DNA of 64,000 nucleotides from contig JAPVLO010000991.1 in NCBI GenBank assembly GCA_027257055.1, positions 186,001 to 250,000 on the forward strand, in the 5' to 3' direction. The notes beneath the pieces are model-generated. The model ran no database searches. It had not been told where the DNA came from and saw only the letters and a program-made list of their open reading frames with translations. The number at the start of each line of letters is the position of its first letter. Position 1 is the stretch's first letter. The stretch is from Cephalopachus bancanus. Taxonomy: Eukaryota; Chordata; Mammalia; Primates; Tarsiidae. Made by a program: the position numbers and the translations under genes. Below are positions 35,023-45,796 of this stretch, one piece after another.

Positions 35023-35325
35023 TGCCAGGTACAGTGGCTCATGCCTGTAATCCAAGCACTTTGCGAGGCGGAAGCAAGATTTCCTGAGCCCAAGGGTTCA
35101 ACACCAGCCTGGGCAACTTTGTGAGACCTTGTCTCTGCAACAATAACAACACAACAAAAACTAGCTGGGCATGGTGGCACATGCCTGTGGTCCTAGCTAT
35201 TTGGGAGACTCAGGTGGAAGGACTCACTGAGCCCAGCAGGTAGAAGCTGTGGTGGTTGTAAGTATGCCACAGCACTCCAGCCTAGGCCACAGAGTGAGAC
35301 TCCAACTCAAAATAATGATAATGAT
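35023..35325 (+). mobile_element. Alu, full-length
   Basis: 'GCCAGGTACAGTGGCTCATG' to 'GACTCCAACTCAAAATAATG'. 'ATGTTTCTG' occurs just before it and just after the tail. Confidence 0.92.
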
Positions 35326-36355
35326 GATGTTTCTGAAATACACACACACACAAAATTTAAGATATCAGGTAACTAGGGGTTTAACAACATTAATAATGAT
35401 CAAATCCTGTATTGGTCATTTCTCTCAAATTCATTACCTGTCCAAAACTAACATACTACATATTATTTTTAAAGAATTTTGATAAAATTCTTCTAATGTT
35501 TATTTCCTAATGCAAATCAAAGATATTGTAAAGAGTTATGCAAAAAAGAAAAATGTGGACGATCTGCTACATGAGATTCTTACTAAATAATATTCTTAAC
35601 AGTTGCAATAATCAACACAAGGCAATTATGGCTTACAAAATCAAAGAGTTTTTCCTTCCAAAAAACTAGTAACTGATGTGACATATTAAATAAAAAAGAT
35701 GACTGCACAACCCATGATGAGCTGAAAGTTTATACAAACTTGTGATGTGATGGGCCAATTCTATGAATGTAACTCTTGATGACTTAACAACTTTGATGAT
35801 GTGGGATATGGATTTACTGAATACTGCAATAATTTTACAGAGACAAGTGGTTATTTTTCTGAAATCATCTGAAAAATAAAGAGAATTGGTTGACAGTTAA
35901 TGAAATGAGGCAAGAAAACTAAAAACAAACACTATCTTCCCTGTTTTTTCAGCAGTAATCATACAGCAAAAATAAGAATGTATTCAAAAACAAAAATGAA
36001 ATAAAAAATTGCCAGATAAATAAACTCATAATATGCACAGACATACAGAACTATTTAGTTTCTTTTAGTAGACATAGCATTATTTGGATAAGTATTCTTA
36101 ATTTTAAGGGACTAGGAACGTAACAGGAGTTAAGAAAAAAGTGAAATAAATCAATACATTTGAATATTGAATGTATTTGCTTAAGTCTTCCAATTATGGT
36201 GAGACAGCAATATATTTATTATGAAAAATCAAGACAAATTCATTTCATAAAAAAACAATTTATTCAATTTGTTTTCTGAGGTACCGTCTAGATTTCTATA
36301 GTCACCTTCTGTAAATGAATTATAACATTTGCTCAAATTTATTAACAGATAAACT
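35326..36355. other. Interval without recognised element
   Basis: AT-rich sequence. Around 35940-35990 'CATACAGCAAAAATAAGAAT' weakly resembles 30600-30630, possibly another part of the old R repeat. Confidence 0.45.
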
Positions 36356-36600
36356 AACAATAAAGATTATTATTAACATTTACTTAATGTTTAATCATCA
36401 GAGTACATAATATACATTTGGAGATCATTTCATTTAATCTAGTTGACACTCTTATCATATAAAAATCATTATTAGTTTTATATCACAGGTTGGTTGTGAG
36501 GTTTAAAGAAGTCACATATGTAAAATACTCAGGTGACATAAAATATAATAAGCACATCACTGAGCAGTGTATCACAGTATTCACCACTGCAGCTATCAAG
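36356..36600. repeat. MIR-like inverted unit P2
   Basis: 'AATAAAGATTATTATTAACA' to 'TCATTTCATTTAATCTAG' follows the complement of a MIR 3' half. It is followed by 'GGTTGTGAGGTTTAAAG' and 'TATAATAAGCAC' in MIR sense order, the same inverted layout as P1. Confidence 0.55.
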
Positions 36601-36955
36601 GCTAATTCTTAATGCCATAGCAATTCCTATTTAGAGACTATGTAAAACATACAAACCCTGGGACTTAAAGATATTAACCTGGGATGTGTTGCTATTATTA
36701 GTAACAATTAAACCTCACTATTATATTGCCCTTGGGTAGTTTCTAGATTTCTCCATCTTCTGGGTTTTAAGTGGATTGCCAAGACACAATGGTATCAACA
36801 AGCAGTAATGTTGCTCCTATCACAGCAAACCATCTTTATTCTACCTGGACAATTTTGAATTGAGTCTCAAATGCAGGCATAACTTGATACCTAGAAAAAT
36901 CTCAAAAGAAGTAAATCATAGGAAACTTTGGCAATAGTGTTAATAAGGAGTCAAC

Positions 36956-37360
36956 TGGCTCACTATTCACAGAAGCCAATACTATGGCACTGGCATTTGA
37001 GAAAAGGAAAGCTTTACTGCAAGTTGACTGGCAAGGAAATAGATGGAAACACTCAAATCTGTATTCCTGAGCAGAGGACAGGGTTGGGTTTTATAAGCAT
37101 AGAGTAAAGAGGCATGATATGATTAGATCTAGCAATGAGGTATTACCAGGTGGTGAGATCTGACTGGTTCCTGCCATGGGTAGATGCTAGAGTTCAATCT
37201 AGTCAGATCTGGATCCTGCCACGTGGTGTCTGTTTCTTAATTTAGTCTCCACTCCTCAGAATGATTATGTTCCCTCCAAGGTCACACTCAGTTCATCTGG
37301 GCATGCTCAGGCTATGTGACCTTCAACCTGAGGTGAAAAATAACTCACAACTTCCCTACA
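36956..37360 (-). mobile_element. 3' LTR of a class I endogenous retrovirus
   Basis: Aligns along its length with 49800-50199: 'AGAAGCCAATA', 'GTTGGGTTTTATAAGCA', three 'CTGATTGGAT'-like words and 'TCCTGCCACGTGGTGTC', then 'TTCATCTGGGCATGCTC'. On the minus strand it starts TGTAG and ends near 'GAGCCA'. A pyrimidine stretch 'TCCTCCTCCCT' (37398-37408), i.e. purine-rich on the coding strand, lies about 40 bp inside as a candidate polypurine tract. Confidence 0.85.
37088..37095 (-). promoter_or_regulatory. TATA box of the 3' LTR
   Basis: Minus-strand 'TATAAAAC' at the same relative position as in the other LTR (49913-49920). Presumed retroviral core promoter; activity unknown. Confidence 0.5.
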
Positions 37361-38678
37361 TAAAAGTTAACCAAGAATGATCTGATGAAATTATAATCCT
37401 CCTCCCTGCTTTATATCTATTCCTCAATCTTCAGGGAAAGGGGACAAGGACTGATCTAGCTACTTTTTGGTGACTAGGGGCATAGACCTTGGTTAGAGAA
37501 ATGAAATTGTTTAGTACTTTTCTGTAGGAGTTTCCTGGTATCAGGACTACCTTTTGGATGGAGTTGTTTCCACTGGATTCAAGGGAAAGGCATAAAGAGT
37601 TAATAATTTAAACATTATTCATTCCAAAAAATAAAATTAAAAATACAAATAAACAATCATTCCAAAGAACAAAGGAAAAGCTTGGATTTGATAACAAAAA
37701 GTTCCTGTCCAGGTTCCCAAGCAAGTCTGTTTATGTAAATGAAGAATTGAAACTTAAAACTCTTTTAGTTTTCATTGGTTGTTAGAGCTGAGCCCTAACT
37801 GGCACAGGTAAGCTATAATTGACTGGTTTCTGAGAGGCCCGAAAGGCTCAGAGTCAAAAGGTACAGTCTTTTGAGGAACTCAGAGCACATGTGTGACCCC
37901 TGGTTAGCAAATGGATGCAAATATAGGACCAGTTAGTGACTCAGGCAGGGCCTATCTTGAAGAACCGGTTCAAACCTGTTGACAGACAACATTGCATTTT
38001 ACAGTTTAGCACAGCACCAGCAACCTGCTCTGGGTCCACCTAGTCCCGCGCATGGATCCTAGTGGCAGAGTAGTGGGCAACAGAGTAACTAGAGCTATTT
38101 ACTTAGAAGAAGCACTCGGGTACCTGTTAAATTTAAGCCAAAGTCTCAGTTCTGGTTGGTTTGGGTTTCCAAATGGAGTGAGTTTAAAGCGTCAAGAATT
38201 GGGGTGGCACGATCCTGGTGAAGGTCTCCTGCTGACATTTGCTAAAACGGGAAGAGCGATTTTAATGAGGAGCTAAATGCTTAGCACAAACATGAGGAGG
38301 ATCATTACGACTTGTAGAATGGAATGCAGAAATCCTATACCAGAGGAAACAAGCTGAAAATATCTGAACATTGAAAATTTAACCTAGTCAGTCTAGCCAG
38401 AAAGTTTTTTGAAAGTGTCCTTTTCAGAGAGGTGGCTACCTTAAAGACCTTAGATGTTCCCAATTCAATCTGACTGTATTTACCCAGGTATAGCAGCAAC
38501 TGTTAGCCACAGCACAAACACCATTCTGTGCAGTGCGGTGAGAGTCAAATATGATTTTCTAGGACAACACAATCAAAGGAGTCTAGTAACTTTTGTTGTG
38601 TCCTGGTGGCTTAGGAAGCAGAGTGGTCAATTCTGTTACCGGTGCAGGAAACGTTTCTGACTCCCCAACTGTCATCTA
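37361..38678 (-). pseudogene. ERV 3' internal region, mostly unrecognised
   Basis: It lies between the 3' LTR and the env-like stretch, so env 3' sequence is expected, but I see no convincing motif. 37531-37720 is related to 40061-40210 ('CATTCCAAAGAACAAAG', 'AAAAGCT'), suggesting an LTR-derived or duplicated piece. Stops occur in all frames. Confidence 0.45.
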
Positions 38679-38957
38679 CAGTGGTCCACAACCTTTTTGG
38701 CATCAGGGATTGGTTTCATTGAAGACACCGCTGGGAGCTGGGTTGGGAGGAGATCATCAAGTATTAGATTCTCATAAGGAGCAGGCAACCTAGACCCCAT
38801 GCACGCACAGCTCACAACAGGGTCCGTGCTCCCTAGAGAATCTGATCTGACAGAAGGGAGAGCTCCGCTAGTCTGCTGCTCAACTCCTGCTGTGGCCCAG
38901 TTCCTAACAGACCACGGACTGGTACCAGTCTGTAGCCTGGAGGGTTGGAGACCCCTG
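38679..38957 (+). mobile_element. MER1B-type (hAT-Charlie) transposon inserted in the ERV
   Basis: Starts 'CAGTGGTCCACAACC' and ends 'GGTTGGAGACCCCTG' with the MER1B interior ('TAGATTCTCATAAGGAGCAG', 'GAATCTGATCTGACAG'). Near-complementary termini fit a hAT element. Confidence 0.88.
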
Positions 38958-39400
38958 ATCTATGGGGTTATTACTGGTGCTGGATTGTGCCTCAAGACTG
39001 CCGGGTAGCTCTCAGAAAGCATGAGCATGATGGGTAGTGCTGGTGAGGCTAGCTGAATAAAGGGGAATTTGGGTAAAAGCTGCTCCTTTGGCAAAGTCTC
39101 CTGGTGAGGATAATTCAAGAAATATTTCCCATTTTCTAGGGAAGGGACCATGGACTCGGCAGGTTTCGAAGAAGTCACTTCCCAGAAAGTATATGGGGGG
39201 AATGGAACAACTGAAAAAAACAATGACCGAGGGATCCTTAGTTGGGAAAGGATAAGTAAATATTTAGGAACTATCATAAATTCGTTACTTATTCCAACTG
39301 TCTGAATGAATTCAGAACCATGGGAAGGAGAAGTGTTGGATGTGTTAGGGTTAAGGAGAACTATGGAAAGAGTCACAGGTCACGGCAGGCTAAACACTGC
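38958..39400 (-). pseudogene. Possible retroviral env remnant
   Basis: A 138-codon minus-strand frame (38960-39376) lies just downstream, in provirus order, of the integrase remnant, where env is expected. It shows no diagnostic fusion or immunosuppressive motif that I can recognise. The assignment rests mainly on position and is not secure. Confidence 0.35.
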
Positions 39401-39499
39401 AGGTCTTTGCCCATTGGGCTTTTATTATTCCATTGGTCCATGAAGCTGCCCCAGAGGACTGAGAGTGGTGACCACAATGGTTATGTTGATAAACAGGCC

Positions 39500-39925
39500 A
39501 GATTTTACAAACATCTTAAATCATCTGCCCTGTAAAATGAGTTCCTCAGTCACTATGAAGCTCCTGAGAGACTTCCCAGGTTGCTGTAATTTTTCCAGTA
39601 AGATCTTAGCTATTTCTGGGGCTGTAGCCTGTTGACAACCTGAGGTTTTAAAATAATTAGAAAACATGCAAACCATAACTAGTACATACCAGCTTCTTGA
39701 GAGGCAGGGAGCTGAATAAAATCTTGTTTCCATACCTCAAAGGGACCATTTCTTAATGGGAAGTGGCCTATGGAGGCACACAATCGTTTTTCAGCATTGC
39801 ATTGTGAACAAATTTTACACAGTTGGTATATACTGGATGGGTAATGGTGTGAGAGGAGCCTTGAGAATACTGCCTCCCATTGGATCATTTTATCAATGTT
39901 TTAAAGGGTCAGGCCATAGATAAAA
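39500..39925 (-). pseudogene. pol: Retroviral pol remnant: integrase N-terminal zinc finger and catalytic core
   Basis: Two overlapping minus-strand frames (39679-39888 and 39521-39733) together cover a gamma-like integrase. The first has the C-x2-C of the zinc-binding domain ('CKICSQC') and the 'WKQDF' block with the first catalytic Asp. The second continues with 'YVLVMVCMFS' and 'QATAPEIAKILLEK'. The frame shifts between them, and the position of the second catalytic Asp is altered, so the copy is inactive. It lies between the LTRs in minus orientation. Confidence 0.8.
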
Positions 39926-41698
39926 GTTAGAATGTCCTTTTATTGACTGTTAGGAAGTAAGAAGTGCCAAGACCATGCTCTTTTTTCTTTACTCTCTAAG
40001 GAAATCTCTTTGTTTCCAGAGTATGCCAAGGTCGAGAGTCACCCTGAAGGCCTGATACCAGAAGTTCCCCAGTATCAGGGTTACCTTTCAGATATAATTG
40101 TTTTGACTCTGTTCTAGAGAAAGACAAAAAGAGTTCACAACTTCAACAGTACTCATTCCAAAGAACAAAGAAAAAGCTCGGGTTTTATAGCAAAAGCTCC
40201 TGCTGTCTGCATAAATATTAGCCATTTTACCTTTGACTAACAGAGATGCCTGGGAAGAGCCTACAGTGTGCTTGCTGAGTAGATACAGTGATAAGAAAAA
40301 GGAACTACAGTGGCAGGATTAAGCAAGCTACATCAGGTGTTGATAAAGTGTGGTGAGGATATGAAGAGAACCTTGTAGTTTGCTAGGGAATTGCCAGAGA
40401 GGTGGTGAGTACGATATGAACTGAGAAGAGAGCCTCAGCAGACTGAGGGACATAGACAGTAAGAGGTGACCCTAACACCATCTTCTCTGTGGCTCTTACA
40501 AAGGATGAGACAGCATCAACTGCTTTTTGAGACAAAAGGGAAGTCCCTGAACAATAGGATCTAACTGCTGACTGTAGTATCTTTATGGATCTGGTTTGTG
40601 CCTAATTCTGTATTTAATTTCCCTACTTGATTAGATTTAAGACTGTCCCCAGGGCATCCCTAGTTTTGATTAGGGGAAAAGGGCTAGGGGACTCCATAGG
40701 GATTAAGTTGTAGCCAAACACTGGAGGAAATTAGCAGAATTCAGGATCGGGTTCACAGAAAGATCACAACTTAAAAACAAGGCACTGGGTCACAATCTAG
40801 TAAAATAGTACTTTAGTTTTCCTTAGTCTTTTTCTTTCCCCATTGATTATATTGAAAATCTCAGATTTAGAACCTCTTGAAACCCAAAACAAAGTGGCTC
40901 TAGATTTACTTACAGTCTTAAGGTTCTTGAGTCTGCCAAGAAGTGACAGTTTTTACCCACTCACTGTAAAACTGGAAATTCTTGAAGCCAGGCATTTTAT
41001 GCTCATTCTTAAATATGGCATTTCAGCCCAAACCTTGGTTATTATAGCCAATGCATCCATTGGTATCCTGCTTAGAAAGAGAGGGCAGATTTTTATTGAA
41101 TTTATATAAATAAAAATAGGAATACTCACATATACTTTATAAATTTGAATAAATCAAGTAGGGAGAAAAAGCAAATGCTTCCTTCCACCTTTATTTACAA
41201 AAGTATACCAAATTATTGCAAACTATAGAAACCTTATAAAAAGAAATTCCCTTCAATCTAGAAAACAAAAAATTTAACTCAAAAAATTACCTCAATTAAT
41301 TACTTAATTTCATGTAATTATTTTTCTTTGGCTCAATCTTGATTAGCAATTTTGGACTATAGCAGAAAATACTCCCAGGGAAGAATTTAAAACAATAACT
41401 ATGAATGACAAAAATCCAGAACAGCCATAGTCAAAGATCTGATGAGAAGTTAAAATTGACAAGAGAATTTAGGTATTTCTGGCGTATAAGCAAATTTAAC
41501 ATTGTGACATATACCTCAACATATGAGAATTTTATACATCTCATACAATTGTAGGACACTTTTTAATAACATTAATACAAACCATTATTTAACTGCATTT
41601 CCTATATAATTTACCAAATAAACCAAATCATTTAAGATCTCTATAAGTTGCAGAATAAATCCTTTAAGACTCTTCAAGACGCACACCTAAAAAAAAAT
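39926..41698 (-). other. ERV interior or unassigned sequence
   Basis: No further retroviral motif recognised. 40061-40210 repeats 37531-37720. The word 'GGGTTTTATAGC' (about 40172) resembles an antisense TATA region of another LTR. Confidence 0.4.
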
Positions 41699-41803
41699 CT
41701 CATAGTTAATTCATATGGAAATATAAACGACCACGAATAGCCAAAACAGGCAAAAGACACAAACAGACACTTCTCTGAAGACATACGAGCGGCCAACAGA
41801 TAC

Positions 41804-42382
41804 ATGAAGAAATGTTCAACCTCACTAGTCATCAAGAAAATGCAAATTAAAACTACACTGAGATACCACCTAACTCCAGTCAGATTGGCCATCATCAATA
41901 ACTCAAAAAATAACAGATGCTGGAGAGGATGTGGTGAAAAGGTAACACTTCTACACTGTTGGTGGGAGTGTAAACTAGTACAGCCTCTGTGGAAATCAGT
42001 GTGGCGATTCCTAAAAGCTCTAAAAATCGACCTTCCATATGACCCCACAAGCCTCCTCCTGGGAATATACCCTGAAGAACTCAAATCGCTCAATAAAAAA
42101 GATACCTGCACATGTATGTTTATTGCAGCATTGTTCATAATAACAAGATCATGTAACCAACCACACTGTCCATCAAAAGAGGACTGGATTAAAAAAATGT
42201 GGTACATATACATGATGGAATACTACGTAGCCATAAAAAAGAACAAAATCATGAACTTCACAGCAACCTGGATGGAACTAGAGTTTATAATACTGAGTGA
42301 TCTTTCACAGAAACAAAGATCTGAATATCACATGTTTTCACTTATAAGTGCATCTATCATAATACTATTAGAAAAGGATTGA
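41804..42382 (+). pseudogene. L1 ORF2p C-terminal fragment
   Basis: A 192-codon open frame encodes the L1 ORF2p carboxy-terminal region, including the Cys-rich motif (C-x3-C-x7-H-x4-C near residues 45-65). It lacks endonuclease and reverse transcriptase domains and cannot act alone. Confidence 0.9.
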
Positions 42383-42825
42383 CAGTGGCGGGAAACTATG
42401 GGGGGGCAGGGAGGGGAGGGGAGGTGGGATTAACGGTAGTCAATTTCTGTCTGGGGACGGGGGGACACCCCTTATCAACAAGGGTGCCTGAACGATGTGC
42501 ATTTGTATACCTAACCCTTAACTGTACCCCACAAATTAAAAAAAAATGTTTAAAAAAATGTGGTACATAAACACAATGGAATATTACACAGCCATAAAAA
42601 AGAACAAAATCATGAATTTCGCAGCAACCTGGATGGAACTAGAGTTTATAATACTGAGTGATCTCTCACAGAAACAAAGATCTGAGTATCACATGTTCTC
42701 ACTCTTAAGTGGATCCTGAACAACTATCATAATACTATTAGAAAAGGGTTGACAGTGGCGGGAAACTATGGGGGGGAAGGGAGGGGAGGGGAGGTGGGAT
42801 TAACGGTAGTCAATATCTGTCTGGG

Positions 42826-42876
42826 GACAGTGTGGTTGGTTCCATGATCTTGCTATTGTGAACAATGCTGCGATAA
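42826..42876 (-). other. Inverted L1 ORF2 scrap within the inner L1 3' UTR
   Basis: 'TGTGGTTGGTTCCATGATC' onward is the reverse complement of ORF2 sequence seen in sense at 42124-42172. It replaces about 80 bp of the 3' UTR. Short shared bases lie at both junctions ('GACAG', 'ATAA'). Confidence 0.9.
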
Positions 42877-43284
42877 CCCTTAGCTGTAACCCACAATTTT
42901 AAAATAAAAAATATGTATTAAAAAAAAGAAACAAACAAAATAGGAGGTATATCACACTTCCAGACTTCAAACTTTACTATAGGGCTACAGTAATCAAAAC
43001 AGCCTGGTATTGGTACATGAATAGGCACATACGCCAATGGAACAGTATAGAGATTCCGGAAGCAAAGCCTCAATTTCTCAACCAACTCATCTTTGACAAA
43101 GCCTCTAACAACAACCACTGGGGAGAGGAGAAACTATTCAGTAAATGGTGCTCAGAAAACTGGCTGACCACATGCAGAAGACTGAAACAGGACTCTTACC
43201 TATCACCATACACAAAAATTAACTCTAAATGAATCAAAGACCTAAACGTAAAATCTCAAACTATACGAATCTTAGAAAAAGCAA

Positions 43285-43583
43285 GCCGGGCTCGGTGGCT
43301 CAGCCTGTAATCCCGTGCCTTTGGGAGGCTGAGGTGAGTGGATTGCCTGAGACCGCGGGTTTGAGACCCGCCTGGGCAACTTGGCGAGACCTCATCTCTA
43401 CAATAAATCAAAAATTGTGCCGGGCGTGGTAGCGTGCCTGTAGTTCCAGCTACTCGGAAGGCTGAGGCGGAAGGATCACCGGAACCCAGCAGGCCGAGGC
43501 TGTGGTGGCCGGGAGCGGCCACTGCACTCCAGTGTGGGTGACAGAATGAGACTCCAACTCAAAAAAAAAAAAAGAAAAGAAAA
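43285..43583 (+). mobile_element. Alu inserted in the outer L1 ORF2
   Basis: Complete dimer with A-rich (AAAAG)n tail. The L1 words 'GAAAAAGCA' (43275-43283) and 'GAAAATGCA' (43584-43592) flank it. The site is about 12 bp from that of the Alu in the L1 at 18.4 kb. Confidence 0.94.
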
Positions 43584-43696
43584 GAAAATGCAGGAGACAC
43601 CCTTATGGAAATTGGAACTAGCAACCAATTCCTATTTAGAGCCCGAAAGGCCAATACCTTAAAAATTAGGTAGACAAGTGGGACCTCATAAAACTA

Positions 43697-44476
43697 ATGA
43701 GCTTCTGCAGAGCAAGAGAAACCACCAAGAAAGCATGGAGACAGCCCACAGAATGGGAAAATATATTTGCCAACTGTATATCTGACAAAGGCCTAACATC
43801 TAGGATCTATAAGGAACTCAAACATGCTGGCAGGAAAAAAACAAACAGCCCCTTTAAAAAGTGGGCAAAATACATGAATAGACATTTCTCAAAATATGAT
43901 ATACAGGCAGCGAACAGACACATGAAAAAGTGCTCAGCCTCACTCATCATCAGAGAAATGCAAATCAAAACCACTTTGAGATACCACCTAACCCTTGTAA
44001 GAATGGCCATCATTAATAAAACAAACAACAATAGATGCTGGCAAGGATGTGGAGAAAAAGGAACGCTTCTACACTGCTGGTGGGAATGCAAACGAGTGCA
44101 ACCTCTTTGGAAGACAGTGTGGCAGTGTCTGAAAGAACTAGAAATTGATCTTCCATATGACCCAGCAATTCCCCTATTGGGAACATACCCGGAGGAACTC
44201 AAATTATTCTACAAAAAAGATACCTGCACATGTATGTTTGTTGCAACTCTATTCACAATAGCAAAAACATGGAACCAACCATGTTGCCCATCGAAGCTGG
44301 ACTCGATAAAGAAAATGTGGTACATACACACAATGGAATATTATGCAACCATCAAGAAGGACAAATATATGGACTTCGTAGCAACTTGGACAGATTTGGA
44401 TTTGATCATACTCAGTGATCTATCACAGAAACAAGGAATAGAGTACCATATATTCTCACTCATAAATGGACCTTGA
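43697..44476 (+). pseudogene. L1 ORF2p C-terminal fragment, 259 codons open
   Basis: The longest coding-like frame in the window. It holds the ORF2p C-terminal region with the Cys-rich motif ('[14 protein letters not shown]', residues about 118-131) and '[19 protein letters not shown]', and ends at a natural stop before the 3' UTR. The intact frame suggests a young insertion. It is a 5'-truncated copy, not a working gene. Confidence 0.93.
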
Positions 44477-44685
44477 ACAATTATAATAATATAAGAAAGG
44501 GACTGTCAGTAGTGGGAAACTGTCAGGGGAGGGGGCTGGGATTGGCAATTGAGGGAAACTGCTAGGAGAGGGAGGGGCATACCTCATCAACAAGTGTACC
44601 TGCATAATCAATGTTTGTATACCTAACTCTGAATTGTACCCCACATCTTTGTAATGATAAAAAAATAAAAACCTCATAGTTAATT

Positions 44686-44901
44686 TTAAGCCAAAAAGAC
44701 TTGGATCCTGGGGAAACCTGTCAAACACGTAAAAGAGTTGAAAGTTCTTCCTTCAACAAATCTCAGGTCACTCCTACGTAAGTTACTCTTCCAACCCAAG
44801 TAACAATCCAAAAAAATTCGAAAACAATATAGAAAGTTACATGGATATAAAAACCTTAACCCTTTAAAAGCTCAGTTTTCCTATGAAAGTTTTGTTTCCT
44901 A
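44686..44901. other. ERV interior or unassigned sequence
   Basis: Continuation of the sequence broken by the outer L1. No motif recognised. Confidence 0.45.
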
Positions 44902-45081
44902 GCCAGGCGTGGTGGTGCGCGCCTGTATTCCAGTCACTTGGAAGACTGAGGCAGAAGGATCGCCTGAGCCCAGCAGTTCAAGGCTGTCATGGCCATGAGC
45001 GAGCCACTGCACTCCTGCACTCCAGCCTGGGCAACAGAGTGAGACTCCAACTAAAAAAAAAAATAATAAAGAAAAAAAAAT
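44902..45081 (+). mobile_element. 5'-truncated Alu (right arm) with target-site duplication
   Basis: 'GCCAGGCGTGGTGGTGCGCG' to an A-rich tail. 'TTTTGTTTCCTA' is at 44890-44901 and 45082-45093. It contains a small internal 'CACTCCTGCACTCC' duplication. Confidence 0.93.
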
Positions 45082-45174
45082 TTTTGTTTCCTAGGCCAGT
45101 TATTTTGAGGATGGGAATACCTGGTTCTTAGTTGCAACATACGAAATCCTGATTACATGGAACAATTTAGCCAT

Positions 45175-45207
45175 GTCAAAAAAACAAACAAACAAACAAA
45201 CAAGAGT
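45175..45207. repeat. (CAAA)n microsatellite
   Basis: A run of about six 'CAAA' units preceded by an A-run. Confidence 0.95.
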
Positions 45208-45369
45208 ACAGCATAAAGTTATACTGGAGTAAAACACTGCTTTTCTAGGTCTTCAAGGTAAAACCTGAAACCAGGGAAAACCAAACAGTTCCTAGGAAGA
45301 CATATAACAGAAATAGAACCTTGTTTGTAATTCGGAGAATGGCTGTTAAACAGATAGATTTTGAAATTT

Positions 45370-45793
45370 AAAAATTGGGTAGCTCACACCTGTAATCCAA
45401 ACATTTTGGGAGGCCAAGGTGGGCAGACTGCTTGAGCCCAGAATTTGTCAAGATAACTAGACCTCCTCTTTACAAAATAAATAAATAAATAAAATTTTAA
45501 AAATCTGAATGGACATGGTGGCATGCGCCTGTAGTCCTAATTATCAGGAGGCTGAGGCAGGAGGATCGCTTGAGCCCAGGGGTTCAAAACGAACCTGTGT
45601 AACATAGCAAGCACTCGTCTCTACTGAAAAGTCAAAAAATTAGCTGGGTATAGTGGTGCGTGCCATTAGTTCCAGCTTCTTGAGAGATTGACTCAGGAGG
45701 CTCGCTTGAGCCCATGATTTGGAGGCTGCGGTGTACCGTGAGTACGCCACTGCACTCCAACCTGGGCAGCAGAGACCCTCATTAAAAACAAAA
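45370..45793 (+). mobile_element. Multi-armed Alu (extra partial arm)
   Basis: An old left arm and linker with (AAAT)n is followed by a right-arm start, then a second left-arm-like middle ('GGGGTTCAAAACGAACCTGT'...'CTCTACTGAAAAGTC') and a complete right arm. Total about 420 bp versus the usual 300. Confidence 0.75.
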
Positions 45794-45796
45794 ATT

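Larger units (their letters stand above)
41765..42923 (+). mobile_element. Inner L1 made of two joined 3' ends, nested in the outer L1
   Basis: Unit 1 (41765-42549) runs from ORF2 C-terminal codons to the 3' UTR and A-run. Unit 2 (42550-42923) restarts inside ORF2 at 'TTAAAAAAATGTGG' and runs again to the 3' end. The two differ at several sites. 'AAAAGACACAAAC' (41752-41764) and 'AAAAGAAACAAAC' (42924-42936) flank the pair, one mismatch in 13, so both units seem to have arrived together. Confidence 0.9.
41712..44672 (+). mobile_element. Outer 5'-truncated young L1 carrying a nested L1 and an Alu
   Basis: The L1 starts in ORF2 ('TCATATGGAAATATAAACGA'), is interrupted at 41765 by another L1, resumes at about 42937 ('AAAATAGGAGGTATATCACA') and continues through ORF2 to the 3' UTR and A-rich end at 44672. 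'CTCATAGTTAATT' at 41699-41711 and 44673-44685 is a perfect 13-bp target-site duplication embracing the whole complex. Confidence 0.95.

Noticed and set aside
34717..35124. 135-codon plus-strand frame, and similar frames of 80-130 codons at many other sites
   Set aside because: They are translations of Alu elements in a recurrent frame ('[13 protein letters not shown]'), not host genes.
39340..39360. 'GTTAGGGTTAAGG' word suggesting an interstitial telomere repeat
   Set aside because: Only one and a half units; no array.
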